Assembly: GCF_040869045.1 (NCBI RefSeq)
Contig: NC_090323.1
Location: 268,712,392-268,776,391 of the forward strand
Reading direction: 5' to 3'
DNA length: 64,000 nt
Source: Eurosta solidaginis
Lineage: Eukaryota > Arthropoda > Insecta > Diptera > Tephritidae
In this document: positions 47,501-58,251 of the stretch, piece by piece
Layout of the letters: each line of letters begins with the position of its first letter
How positions within the stretch are numbered: the stretch's first letter is position 1
Notes under the pieces: model-generated
What the model was told of the DNA's origin: nothing
Databases searched by the model: none
The model's input: the letters and a program-made list of their open reading frames with translations, nothing else
Translations under genes and position numbers: made by a program

Positions 47501-50500
47501 TAATTTTTGTTCACTATAAGACGTGCTATATCTAAAATGAGCATAAAATCTGTAAATGCAAAAACATTGGGTCAAATTTGCAATTAATTGTTATAAATAA
47601 ATAAAATTAGTGAGTTTGAACAAAAGTTGACTCAACATTTCTGATTTCATTTTTTATAAAGCACCTAAATTGAAAAACAAAGAATCTGTTAAATTAAGAC
47701 CTATGCTTTTACGTGTAAGTAAAATTTGTCCAAAAAAGTAGGCCGGTTAAGTTGTTACTTCTCTTTAAAATTTTTTTGTGCGCTAACAATTTTTTAAAGA
47801 TTTTGGTACAGACCAATATAGGTATTTGGCAACAATGGGAAACAATATTTTATTTCAAAAGAAAATGAGCGAAGCAGTAGTTCTCTCACCGTTTGGCTTG
47901 CATAAATATATACATATGTAGAGATGAAACATTTGAGCAACGCGACAATTGAGAATTTGGAGCTATGTACTCAGGGGGGTTTGTGAACATAATGCGTCCT
48001 ACAGATGGCAATTTCGATAGTTGCACAGATTTTCGAATTTACAAAAAACTTTTTCTATTAATTATAAACAAATAGAGTAATATTTGTTAACACAAATAGG
48101 CCTATGCACTGCAGCTGATCAATACGAATCGTTTATATAACTTTTATATGATTTTACGTATGCTAAGTATGCGAAACAGCCTGTCAATTGATTGTATGGA
48201 AATTTTGTTAGCGTATTAATATATAGATTACAAAGTAAAAGTTTAAAGGATACGGGACCCAAAAAATTACATAGACAGGTCATTCCAGGTGTTTATGCAG
48301 ATTTACAATGAAACGCCTTGCCAATTTCTGCGATTGGAAGCGAGCAAAACGTTTATTTAATGCCCGCCTTCGGTTTTTTACCTTGCGCCCAGTACATGTA
48401 CTTCAGGCCTAACTCATTGCGCACATTTCCCAAACGGCGCAGCAGCTCACTTTTTGCATCTTCATCTGTCGTAATCTCATCGTTCGTAATACATTCAATC
48501 GCGTTTTCATAACATTTACAGCTGGCTATCATCAAATGTTCAACATTAGCCAATGGTGTAATCAATTCAATGAGATCATCTACCAAAGAACGAAATAAAG
48601 TAAAACCAGCGAACAATCAAAGCAATTTCCAAATAATTTTACCTCCATTCAACTCTTTTACTAACTCATTATTAATATTTTGCGCAATTTCAGACTCTTC
48701 ATTAAATTGTTCGATATAAATATCGATGTTATCCCAATTTTTGGCCATTTGAAAGAAGCAATCACCGGCACGTCCCAACAGACAACTCTTTTGTGATACT
48801 ATACCAGACATATATTTCATCACAACCTGCTGACAACGACAAGCCATGTAAATCGCTTTTAAGCAACTTCCATACTTTTGCTCCACATAATAGTGTTCCG
48901 CGTACGTGGCATATGTAAGACATGCCTTCTCTAGCAGGAGCAACTTTAAATGAACATTCCATGAGCCAAAAAGCTGCATATTAAATTTCGTTGCTATACG
49001 CATATCATTAGCCGGTGCTAAGTTTTGCGCTTGATTCGCTTCGCTCCGCGCATCCTTGATTTCTTTACCATTTTGGCGTTTAGCATTCAAGTTTTTCAGG
49101 TTTTTCTCATTTTCGCTTTCTGTTTCAACATCACAATTTTTCTGGATTAGCATTTCGTCATTTAATGACTTTTTGCTCAGACTTTCGTAAGGTAGAGGTA
49201 TTGGTTTAAATGGTTTTGCCATATTCGGATGTTGTTCTTCATGTAATATTCGTTGTTTTTCTTCATCCTTAGCACGCATTTCACTCTCTTTGATAAACTT
49301 TTCCTCATTTGAATTGAAAAATTTTAAACAAGCAATACCCGCACTAATATGCTCCAGGGACATACGGCACCGATCTTCTGTACCGGCTTGTAATGGGGAT
49401 GGTGTACGTGGTTGACGTTTGCCGTTCGTTACATCCAAATTGAGCTCCTTCAGTGTATCGCAAATATGTTTGACTGCTACATTGCTACTATGTTCAACAC
49501 TTTTATTCAAGTCATGTTGTACATCATTCAAATTGAAGTCATCATCACTGCCCAGATCTTCATCTTCATCCCCTTCATATACTGACTGCGTATCGGAATC
49601 AAAATCGGAGTTATCAAATTTAGGCGCTTTTGGATCTATCCCAGCAGGCACATGCAAATCAGATAATATATAATGAGATGAAGTAACAATCTGTGGATAT
49701 TTTTCCTTGGGAAGCAGCTTGATGCAATTGTCTAGTAAAGCCTTAATATTACCCGCCATTTTTGGCGTTATCTGTGTAGCTGTACTCTTCATGTTACGCG
49801 CCACGGTATATAGTAGCATAGCCACAGGGACGGTGAATGGATTTTCCTGTTTTTCATCGCATCTATGAGCGTCCGCATCTTTTTGACAGAGCGTAGTGAG
49901 ATCATATAACTTAACTACATCATCGTTTCGCCCTTTAAATAACCAATATGTGTGGCCTGCTTTTGTAGCGTTGGCTTTGAGGAAAGCCAATATGTTTTGT
50001 GCTACATTGCGCACAACTTGTGGCGAAAATTGTGAGTTCTCCAGATACGGAAGATCCTCTGTTTTAATAATCTCATATTTTTGTACGATACCGTCCAAAT
50101 GATAACACATAACTACCTCTGGCACGTTGCACATCAAATTATCAAGCCAATAATCAATCCCAGTCAATACATTAATAGGTTTAGCCATGTCACGCAACCT
50201 CAGACTAATACAAGGCCTATTGGGACCACCAAATATTGGCATATCCGTGCCAATAAGCATGCGTATGTCTTCAAATGTCCACAGCACATTACGGTTGAAT
50301 ACATGGCTTGATTTCGGATCCGGCACATTCTCCTCTATTTTGGGTTCAGGCAATACGGGACCGATAATCGGTAATGCAGGCCGTGTATGCTGCGCTTCTT
50401 GTTCAGTAGCCTCACCACCCGACTGCTGGAGGCTATAGTAGAGAAATTTTGATAGCAAATTCTTTGTTTGCAGTGCCGCTCTAGATTTATCTTTAAGACA

Positions 50501-51322
50501 GAAGCTATGATTCTTCTCGCCATAGGCAAGTATCTGTTCAAGTATAAAAGTACGGAGCCATTTCCAATCATCATCAGCCTTACGTAACAAATACTTTTGT
50601 ATATCGAACTCATCGAGCAACAAAGTGTTGCCAACTTTATGCACAATCATACTAACAGCGCTCTTAGACGTATAAGGCAACTTAAGGAGACGCTTAATAT
50701 TCTCTGCATCTGTAACAACGTCCACCTCGCCTACGCAGTCCGGAAACATGTGGGCAATGCTGAAGCTGCTCAGATACAAAAAGTTTCGATTTCAATGAAT
50801 ATTCTAGGGGTAAATTACCAATGACTCACCTTGCAAATCCAGGTGATTGATACAGCGCTTGATGTAATCCACTGTTGTCGGATGTTGTTAGCCAGTTGGA
50901 AGGAGGCAGATTCAGATTCGTGTTGCATTGTAAGCGATTAAAGTTCGCTGGTACTTGGACTGCTGAGAATTTAACTACTGCCTTTGACTTAACTTCCACC
51001 AGTTCATGTGGTCCAATATTCTGACATAACTCTATCTGCAAACAAATAAGGTGGGGTTTAATATTTGGGTAATAGTCTAGTTGAGGGGTCGACTGCTAAT
51101 ACGCTACCAAAAATATCGAGAGGTGTCAAACGACCCGTCTTGACCTCAGTATTAATAATCCGAAGGCGGAAAATAAAAATATTTCTCGAGATTAATACGC
51201 GTCTTTTGACACCTCACCCGATATTTTTGATAGCGTATTAGCAGTCGAACCCTCAACTAGACTATTACCAATATTTGTTACTACTTTTAAGCATATCTCA
51301 CCTCATCTGCAGTATCCGCCAT
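44527..51322 (-). CDS. EDRF1: EDRF1 homologue (erythroid differentiation-related factor 1-like)
   Basis: Nine coding exons: 51322-51302, 51035-50830, 50765-48643, 48579-48382, 45957-45669, 45611-45428, 45353-45226, 45166-44976, 44918-44527. All introns have GT-AG ends with consistent phases, giving 1243 residues, close to human EDRF1 (about 1238 from memory). Family hallmarks in exon 3 are LWTFEDIRMLIGTDMPIFGG, PNRPCISLRLRD and WLDNLMCNVPEVVMCYHLDG. An acidic run (YEGDEDEDLGSDDDF) lies near residues 460-490. Further hallmarks are LLRRLGNVRNELGLKYMYWA (exon 4), NVNLAFLYCNMGRFMRFRA (exon 5), WDLVNWELSTATFTLA (exon 6) and IASFHYSQLRNSC (exon 8). The C-terminal half is helical and TPR-like. In mammals the protein is linked to globin and erythroid gene expression; its role in flies is not known to me. 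Intron 4 (2.4 kb) carries repeat remnants; intron 1 is nearly filled by a MITE. Confidence 0.93.
46000..46410 (-). repeat. Degenerate CCCGAAAT-rich repeat in EDRF1 intron 4
   Basis: Dense words of the type TCCCGAAAT, CCGAAATTA and CTGAAATAG recur at irregular spacing. On the minus strand they read ATTTCGGGA, the core word of the satellite at 61690-64000. This may be a decayed array of the same satellite; similarity is limited to short words. Confidence 0.45.
46411..48381. other. EDRF1 intron 4, repeat-derived AT-rich sequence
   Basis: No gene. Two segments at about 47073-47110 and 47261-47297 share the order CACACCACC, GG.TA.GC and TTGGCGC, a diverged direct repeat ~188 bp apart. Read-through from exon 4 reaches a TAA at 48355-48353 after KPKAGIK, so retention of this intron would truncate the protein. 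Confidence 0.45.
51068..51269. mobile_element. MITE inside EDRF1 intron 1
   Basis: A 202-bp inverted-repeat element flanked by the 8-bp duplication AATATTTG (51060-51067 and 51270-51277). The ends read GGTAATAGTCTAGTTGAGGG on both strands, and the inverted ends extend for about 65 bp (CGACTGCTAATACGCTA, CAAAAATATCG). An 8-bp duplication fits a hAT-type MITE. A diverged relative sits at 60418-60545. Confidence 0.85.
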
Positions 51323-52423
51323 ATTCCAGCTCTACTATTTGCGTTCCAGTATCAAATTGTAAAATATTATAGGGTTCGCAATGGTTTTCCACGGTAATTC
51401 GTTCAATATGGTTGATTTTCTGCCAGTAACTTCGATTTATTTTTTTTTTTTTTTTTTTTAGGGATTTGATTGCATGGAGGAGGACCTTCTTATATTTGAA
51501 GGTCCCAGTTCCAGGTTATTGTCCAATGCATAAAATGATTAATTTCTGGATTAACTTTCCAGAGTATGTAAGTAAATTAGGCTCCACTAGTACACAATGG
51601 TAATACCAACTGGCCAGAACCATGTGTAGCAGCTTGCTATTTGTATTTAACTATGTGCTTTGTAAGCTGGTTTTTTCATGGCACCACGCCAGGTTATATT
51701 CAAATTGTCTTAAGTTGTTAATTATCCATTTAATTATTATAATTATTTTTCATATTCACTCGTCATGTGTACATGACTGTACATTAAAAAAAGAGGATAT
51801 TTTCTATCCCGTTATTTGTCCCGGTGCAGTTGTATGCATTTTCGTCATTTATATATGTATAAGGTAATCATGTTCCGTTTGTTGCACTTGATGATAGTAT
51901 CATAAAGTAATGTATGTATATGTGTAAAACGAAAGTTTTACTTGTGTTTTAATTTCTTTTAATTTTAATTTTAAATTTGTTTATATATTTGATATATTTA
52001 TTAACACTTCAATGTCAAATTTGATTATGCACGATAGCAATTATCTGTAAGTTTTTGCACAAAGTGCATGTTTTTTATTTTAAAGTTTTTTATGATTTTT
52101 GCCCGATAGCAAATGATTGTCTTTTTTGCACAATTTGCATATTTTTACGATACAGCGCACAATTCGTAAGTATTTTTAATTATTTTTGTCATTTCGACTC
52201 CCGCACTATCCGCCATTTTATTCTCAAACCGCGTGAGTAAAGCCCCTTAATAACACGCGGTTGAGTTGTGGGGAAAACCGAACTTGACGCGACGACGTCA
52301 GAAAACGAAGTGCGCTTCGATTTATTTCGAGAATTATCACATGTTAAACATAACTCCACAATATTTACGAAAAGGAAGTGGGAAAATGAAAAGTTTCAGT
52401 AGTGATGCATCTTAAGCTCGAGA
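51323..52423. other. EDRF1 upstream region
   Basis: No further gene. It should hold the EDRF1 promoter, but no TATA-like or initiator motif stands out. It contains a T-run at about 51440-51460 and a 13/12-bp hairpin at 52223-52265 (CTCAAACCGCGTG / CACGCGGTTGAG). Confidence 0.4.
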
Positions 52424-52515
52424 CATTGGTGCTTTATCGGTAACCGTATCGGTAACCTTTTAACAGCTGATTCGACCAACCTTTGAGAATCAATGCAATC
52501 GATTATTGGTGCCGC

Positions 52516-52974
52516 TAAAGGGCCAAATACACGACACGAACATTTCCGCGAACATTCCCGTTATGTCATGTTTCTGCGACCTTTTCTGTCGTGTATGCTG
52601 GTGTTTGCCAGTTCGCGCAAATGTTCGCCAAAAATCAAAATATTTTAATTTTTGGCGAACATTTGCGCGAACTGTTCGTGCGTGTATGGCGAAATAGCTC
52701 ATAATCGTAGTAATTTCTGAACGGAACAGACGTGCGCGGAAAAGTAAAATGGACAATAAAAAATTTCTGAGTGAATTTATTGTAATGTTCTCTCTTTTTT
52801 TACGCTTAATTGCCACAGCGAGCAACATTGCTGCAGAACAATTGTTGTCCGTATTCATCGCTGTCTGAAAGAGAACTAATGTTCGGCCAAAAGTTCATAT
52901 GGTGTATGGCCAAAGCTGCGAACAGGATTGCGGAATGTTCACGGATATGTTCGTGTCGTGTATTTGGCGCTTAA
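52516..52974. mobile_element. MITE-like element with long inverted ends and central palindrome
   Basis: The left end TAAAGGGCCAAATACACGAC and the right end TTAAGCGCCAAATACACGAC (minus strand) continue similarly for ~45 bp (ACGAACAT..CCG.GAACATTCC). In the left half sits a perfect 26-bp inverted repeat (52610-52635 and 52648-52673, starting AGTTCGCGCAAATGTTCGCC) with a 12-base loop. No coding capacity. A looser outer pair of CATTGGTGC ends at 52424 and 53085 suggests it is nested in another MITE. Confidence 0.7.
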
Positions 52975-53462
52975 GGTCGTAACCGTATCGTAGCCAACCA
53001 ATTGGGTTTTGGTTTACCGTCGTAACCACAAACAGCTGATTACGTTAGGGATACGGATACAGCGATACGACATACGGCACCAATGACTCCGGCTTTAGGC
53101 AAATAGAAGAATACATATAAAGTCCGTGAAAAACTTACTTACAAACTTGACATAATGACTTACCATATCGATTGCCATCGGTTATTGGTGCCTAGACATA
53201 AAAAATGTGACATTTTCATAAAAATTAGGAATATGTAAAGCAAAATATCAAATTGCAAACAGTCTCTAAAGCAAAAAATAAAATATCCTAAAGTGAATTA
53301 ATACAACAACTCAAATATTTATAAGTTATGGATATGGGGTTATGGCTAGCCCGTTATGGTATGGCACCATTGACAAATTGAAAATATTTCCATATGACCC
53401 CGGTAGTGATGGAACGATATTTCGCTATTGGTGATTGCATCGAAGTGAATGAAAAATCGCTA

Positions 53463-53590
53463 TATATTGGAACTATTTTCCGTCATCCCTTGTCAAATTT
53501 GATTTTCGACACTGATGATGGCATAACTCCGAAACCGGTTTGTTTCGAACCCAAATTTGACAAGGGATGACGGAAAATCGTTCCAATATA
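53463..53590. repeat. ~39-bp hairpin inside the hAT-like shell
   Basis: TATATTGGAAC, TTTTCCGTCATCCCTTG and TCAAATTTG at 53463-53501 pair with 53552-53590 with one or two mismatches. The 50-base loop contains GATGATGGCATAACTCCG and AAACCGGTTT. Confidence 0.75.
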
Positions 53591-54199
53591 CATCATTTAT
53601 CCACAAAACAAAATAAGTCAAAATCGCTAATAGCGCTACCTATTACTAACCAAATATATCAGTGATTGGCGATTTTTCTTCAGCATGAAATTCTAATACT
53701 AGCCGTGTTTTTTTATACACGCGTATACGTTTACCTTTGCGCGTGAAAAATTGCCTATCCTCGCTTAGATAATGCTTAGGAGACCCATCTAGCGGCAATG
53801 GTTAAATAACTCCAGCTACAGCACAGGGTGTACCGAAAAGCGGAGACACAACCCTCTGATGCCCATAGGGTATAACATATAGCTGGATCAGTTGCGATGA
53901 ATTGTGGACACACATAGAATACATAGAATTAGTGTAGAGGGTGAAACAAAGACACATATTTCAGTTAGATCTGAGTATAATGCGTATTGAAATTTAGTAG
54001 TACACATTTTATGCGCAAATATATCAGTGATTGGCATATTGGCAGCATTTCGCCAATAGCGATATTTCTTCATGAAGCTTTATTTCTTCACTCGGTTGTG
54101 TTACTTTTAGCTAGTTTGCTCTTTCAGGCGACATTATTTTGAATTGATATTTTTATAAACGACGTTTTGATCTGGTTGGCTGCGAAAATTTGGTTGAAT

Positions 54200-55842
54200 T
54201 AATTTATTATACTTAGTTGAGCAGAGCTCACAGAGTATATTAAGTTTGATTGGATAACGGTTGGTTGTACAGGTATAAAGGAATCGAGATAGATATACGC
54301 TTCCATATATCAAAATCATCAGGATCGAAAAAAAAATTTGATTGAGCCATGTCCGTCCGTCCGTCTGTCCGTCCGTTAACACGATATCTTGATGAAATTT
54401 GGTATGTAGGCTCCTGAGCACTCATCTCAGATTGCTATTTAAAATGAACGATATCGGACTATAACCACGTCCACTTTTTCGATATCGAAAATTTCGAAAA
54501 ACCGAAAAAGTGCGATAATTCATTACCAAAGACAGATAAAGCGATGAAACTTGGTAGGTGGGTTGAACTTATGACGCAGAATAGAAAATTAGTAAAATTT
54601 TGGACAATGAGCGTGGCACCGCCCACTTTTAAAAGAAGGTAATTTAAAACTTTTGCAAGCTGTAATTTGGCAGTCGTTGAAGATATCATGATGAAATTTG
54701 GCAGGAACGTTACTCCTATTACTATATGTACGCTTAATAAAAATTAGCAAAATCGGAGAAGGACCACGCCCACTTTCAAAAAAAAAATTTTTTTAAGTAA
54801 AATTTTAACAAAAAATTTAATATCTTTACACTATATAAGTAAATTATGTCAAAATTAAACTCCAGTAATGATATGGTGCAACAAAATACAAAAATAAAAG
54901 AAAATTTCAAAATGGGCGTAGCTCCGCCCTTTTTCATTTAATTTGTCTAGGAAACTTTTAATGCCATAAGTCGAACACAAATTTACCAATCCTTTTGAAA
55001 TTTGGTAGGGGCATAGATTTTATGACGCTAACTGTTTTCTGTGAAAATGCGCGAAATCGATTGAAGCCATGCCTAGCTTTTATACACAGTCGTCCGTCTG
55101 TCCTTCCGCATGGCCCTTAACACGATAACTTAGTTCACGTACTTATCTGAACTCACTTTATCTTGGTATAAAAAATTAACGAAATCCGACTATGACCACG
55201 CCCACTTTTTCGATATCGAAAATTACGAAAAATGAAAAAAATGCCATAATTCTATACCAAACAAGAAAAAAGGGATGAAACGTGGTAATTGAATTGGTTT
55301 ATTGACGCGAAATATAACTTTCGAAAAAACTTTGTAAAATGGTTGTGACACCTACCGTATTAAGTAGAAGAAAATGAAAAAGTTCTGCAGTGCGAAATAA
55401 AAAACCCTTGAAATATTGGCAGGTATTACATATATAAATAAATTAGCGGTATCCAACAGATGATGTTCTGGGTCACCCTGGTCCACATTTTTGTCGATAT
55501 CTAGAAAACGCCTTCACATATACAACTACCACCACGCCCTTTTAAAACTCTCATTAAAACCTTTAATTTGATACCAATATCGTACAAACAAATTCTAGAC
55601 TCAACCCTGATCCACCTTTATGGCGATATCCCTAAATGGCGTCCACCTATAGAGCTATGGCCCACTCCCTCATAAAATTTTCCCTTAAGTCCTTTCATTT
55701 GATAGACATGTCATACAAACACATTCCAGGGTTTCCCTCGGTTCATTTTCCTACATGGTTATTTTCCCTTATGTTGTCACCATAGCTCTCAACTGAGTAT
55801 GTAATGTTCGGTTACACCCGAACTTAACCTTCTTTACTTGTT
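54200..55842 (-). mobile_element. HINE/DINE-like non-autonomous Helentron, third copy
   Basis: Element 5' end near 55842 (AACAAGTAAAGAAGG, then CGGGTGTAACCGAACATTAC), subterminal repeat ATACTCAGTTGAG (55788-55800 complement), and near the 3' end CTCAACTAAGTAT (54209-54221 complement), one mismatch from exact inversion. A stem-loop GAGCTCTGCTC precedes it. The GGAC/AGAC microsatellite lies at about 54353-54377. It is the same family as 10461-11866 but more diverged. Confidence 0.75.
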
Positions 55843-57065
55843 AAAAATCCGTTTTAATACCGAGTGAAAGATGAGAGCAAATTATAGCAAAAAAAGAAGT
55901 GAAATGTGGCAATTTTATGAGCCCATAAATGAAACGCATGCAAAGCCCGGTGATAATTGTAAAAGTCCCCGTTCATATAAATATTTCATACGGTGTATAA
56001 AAGGGGTTAAATTATTGAATTTTTTTGTGAATCACGCCAAATAGACCTGGGTCTTTAAACTTGGTCTAAAATTGGTTGCCTGTGCAATTCCTAAGTTAAT
56101 ACTTCTAGGCAGTAGCCCTTAGCAGTTTTATAAAATTTGTGTTTTTGATGGAAAAATAAAAGAATTATAGAAATATATATAACTCGTCTTATTGTAAACA
56201 TATTAACTCAAACTTTAGGTTTTTTGGGAGAATGCAATTCAAGTTTTGTCATATTATATGGTTGAATTCTCCGGCTAATTTCTAGGTCACTGAAGTGGGT
56301 GGCTAATTTTCTGTCAAAGAATATTTTTATATAGTTTGAAGAATTTTTTATATTTTTCCTCTGTATTTTCATTAAAAATTAATTCACTTCACTATAAAAA
56401 CATTATGCAACCAATACAAATTTCAGAATAAATTCATACGTAGTATTTCTGAATAAATCGGTGTAGTATAAAAATAATAGTTTCATCTCATTGAGTGTAA
56501 TACGAGACTGAATATAATGTCGTCAGCCAGTGAATAATATATATCATAATATCTCAGAAAATTATAATTTCACATTACATCAGTTTACAATAAAAGGTAC
56601 ACATTTTAAATTAATGTATAACATTCAACCTACTCCGGTAAATAAACTTAAACATTAATTTTTTATATCCAAGTATACAAATTGCAGATTCGCTTAAATA
56701 AATTAAAGCTGTCGCTATAGCTGTAAAAAATAGCCCCGATTCAAAAATCGCCATATCTATTTTCACTCAAAATCGCTGTAACGTCCATCACTAGACCCCA
56801 AACAGCTGCGTGTTTAGAAAAAGTTTTAGGGAGTCTGAAGTTCAAAATCCGCGCAGAACATCTTTCTCCAAAGGTGTGTGTGATATTGCAACCACCATAT
56901 GAAATTTTTTGAAATTATTCTTTCACTACAGAAAAAATTTTAATGTCCACCTTCGGATTATAGATAACGAGGCTAAAACAGGCATTTGGAAGTTTTATCA
57001 GTCGACCGATGTTGTAGACAATTTGGGGTGAACAAGTTTTGAAACATTTTTTTATTTTGTAAGCT

Positions 57066-57174
57066 GGGGCCCTATTCAGTAACTACGAGTTTTGAAATGT
57101 ACATTTTTCTTTCATACAAATTATATGAAGAAAAAGTGCACATTTTAAAACTCACAGTTAATGAATAGGGCCCC
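57066..57174. mobile_element. Palindromic MITE, 109 bp
   Basis: GGGGCCCTATTCA at the left is answered by TGAATAGGGCCCC at the right. Between them the arms continue (GAGTTTTGAAATGTACATTT against AAATGTGCACTTTTTC-type complement) to a small loop near 57118. Nearly the whole element folds into one hairpin. Confidence 0.75.
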
Positions 57175-58251
57175 TGGCTCGGGTCTCCAGTTTCACAAAA
57201 CTGGTCACTAATATGTGAGCTGGGTCGGGGTAGATCAGAACAGAGAACTGCAAAAATCACAATTTTCTTGATATAATCAAACACTAAAACTTGCATTCAC
57301 ATTCAATCATGCGAATAAACTCATATTGAATAAACTCATAATTGAATAAACTCGTAATTGAATATACTCAGCATCTGTCTTTACAAGACTCTGTTAGCAC
57401 GATTGCGATCGAATGACCGAACAGGTTTTGCGTACGATTGTATTGATCGAACGAAGGAAAGCGGAGAATAAAATCAAAGCACAATTAGTATCGTTTAGTT
57501 CGGCAAACAAACAGAATCTTAAGCAATGTTTATATGTATATTTATATGTAGCTTGTCGCCGTGAAGTAAGGGCAGAAGAATCATGCAGATATTCGGACGC
57601 ATGGAGTTTTCATATTTGCCTTTTCATTGCGATGAATGTAATCACCGTTGAGGCAAACGAGCAAACGCCTCAATTGATTATATTCACGCATGCAATAAGT
57701 GGTTGATTTTAAATCAATGTCGATTATGTTCGTTTAAGCAAGTTGGATCATTGAACACGATCATGTTGCCGAATGTAATCGAAGGTTGTTGTGTTCGATT
57801 TTTGCAGTTCGTTGGAACACAAATATGAAAATATCCTAAAAGTATTAAAATTATTTGCCAAAAATCCTTTAAAGATTATTGTTTCATTTCTAAAATTCAA
57901 AATTAGCAAAGAAAAAATTAAAAAACAAAAAATATTAGAAAAAAATCGAATTCAATGTGCGCTTCCACTGGGATTCGAACCTACGCGTATACGCGAAAGA
58001 AATCTACTCATGTAAACGAGCCCTAACACCCTATTCTCTTAACAGCACTGGCAAATGATTGAACTTTGATTCCTCTTCATTCATTTCGAACAAAATTCCG
58101 ATACTTTCATAAAACACAATTCGTGCAAAGCGCATTTGCAAATACTGTCTGGTGGGATTCGCACAATTTGCTGGTGATAACAAATAAAGTGCTATAAAAT
58201 AATAGCGTTTGGTGCATTCAATACATCTGCTGCTAATTTAAATAATAAATT
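57175..58251. other. Sc2 upstream region, no other gene supported
   Basis: AT-rich. Several GATCGAACG/ATTGAATAAACTC words recur near 57320-57480. At 57955-58030 the minus strand contains GGTTCGAATCCC (57981-57970), a perfect RNA polymerase III B-box word, but no matching A box or tRNA fold; it may be a tRNA-derived SINE trace. The Sc2 promoter should lie within the last few hundred bases, without a clear TATA box. Confidence 0.4.

Larger units (their letters stand above)
53404..56793. mobile_element. hAT-like shell carrying a HINE element
   Basis: The left end TAGTGATGGAACGATA and the right end TAGTGATGGACGTTAC (minus strand) share 10-11 bp. They are bordered by GACCCCGG (53396-53403) and GACCCCAA (56794-56801), an 8-bp duplication with two mismatches. 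TAGTGATG-type ends and 8-bp duplications fit hAT. Internally, AAATATATCAGTGATTGGC occurs at about 53646 and 54016 as a subterminal repeat. No transposase is seen; the HINE at 54200-55842 occupies half of the shell, and the remainder (55843-56793) is AT-rich without genes. Confidence 0.6.

Noticed and set aside
53104..53390. Possible promoter or small gene between MITEs
   Set aside because: No frame above background and no conserved motif.
57413..57706. 97-codon open frame on the plus strand
   Set aside because: Low-complexity composition, no similarity I recognise and no splice or promoter context.
57955..58030. A functional tRNA gene
   Set aside because: The B box is perfect, but there is no acceptor stem, A box or anticodon arm.
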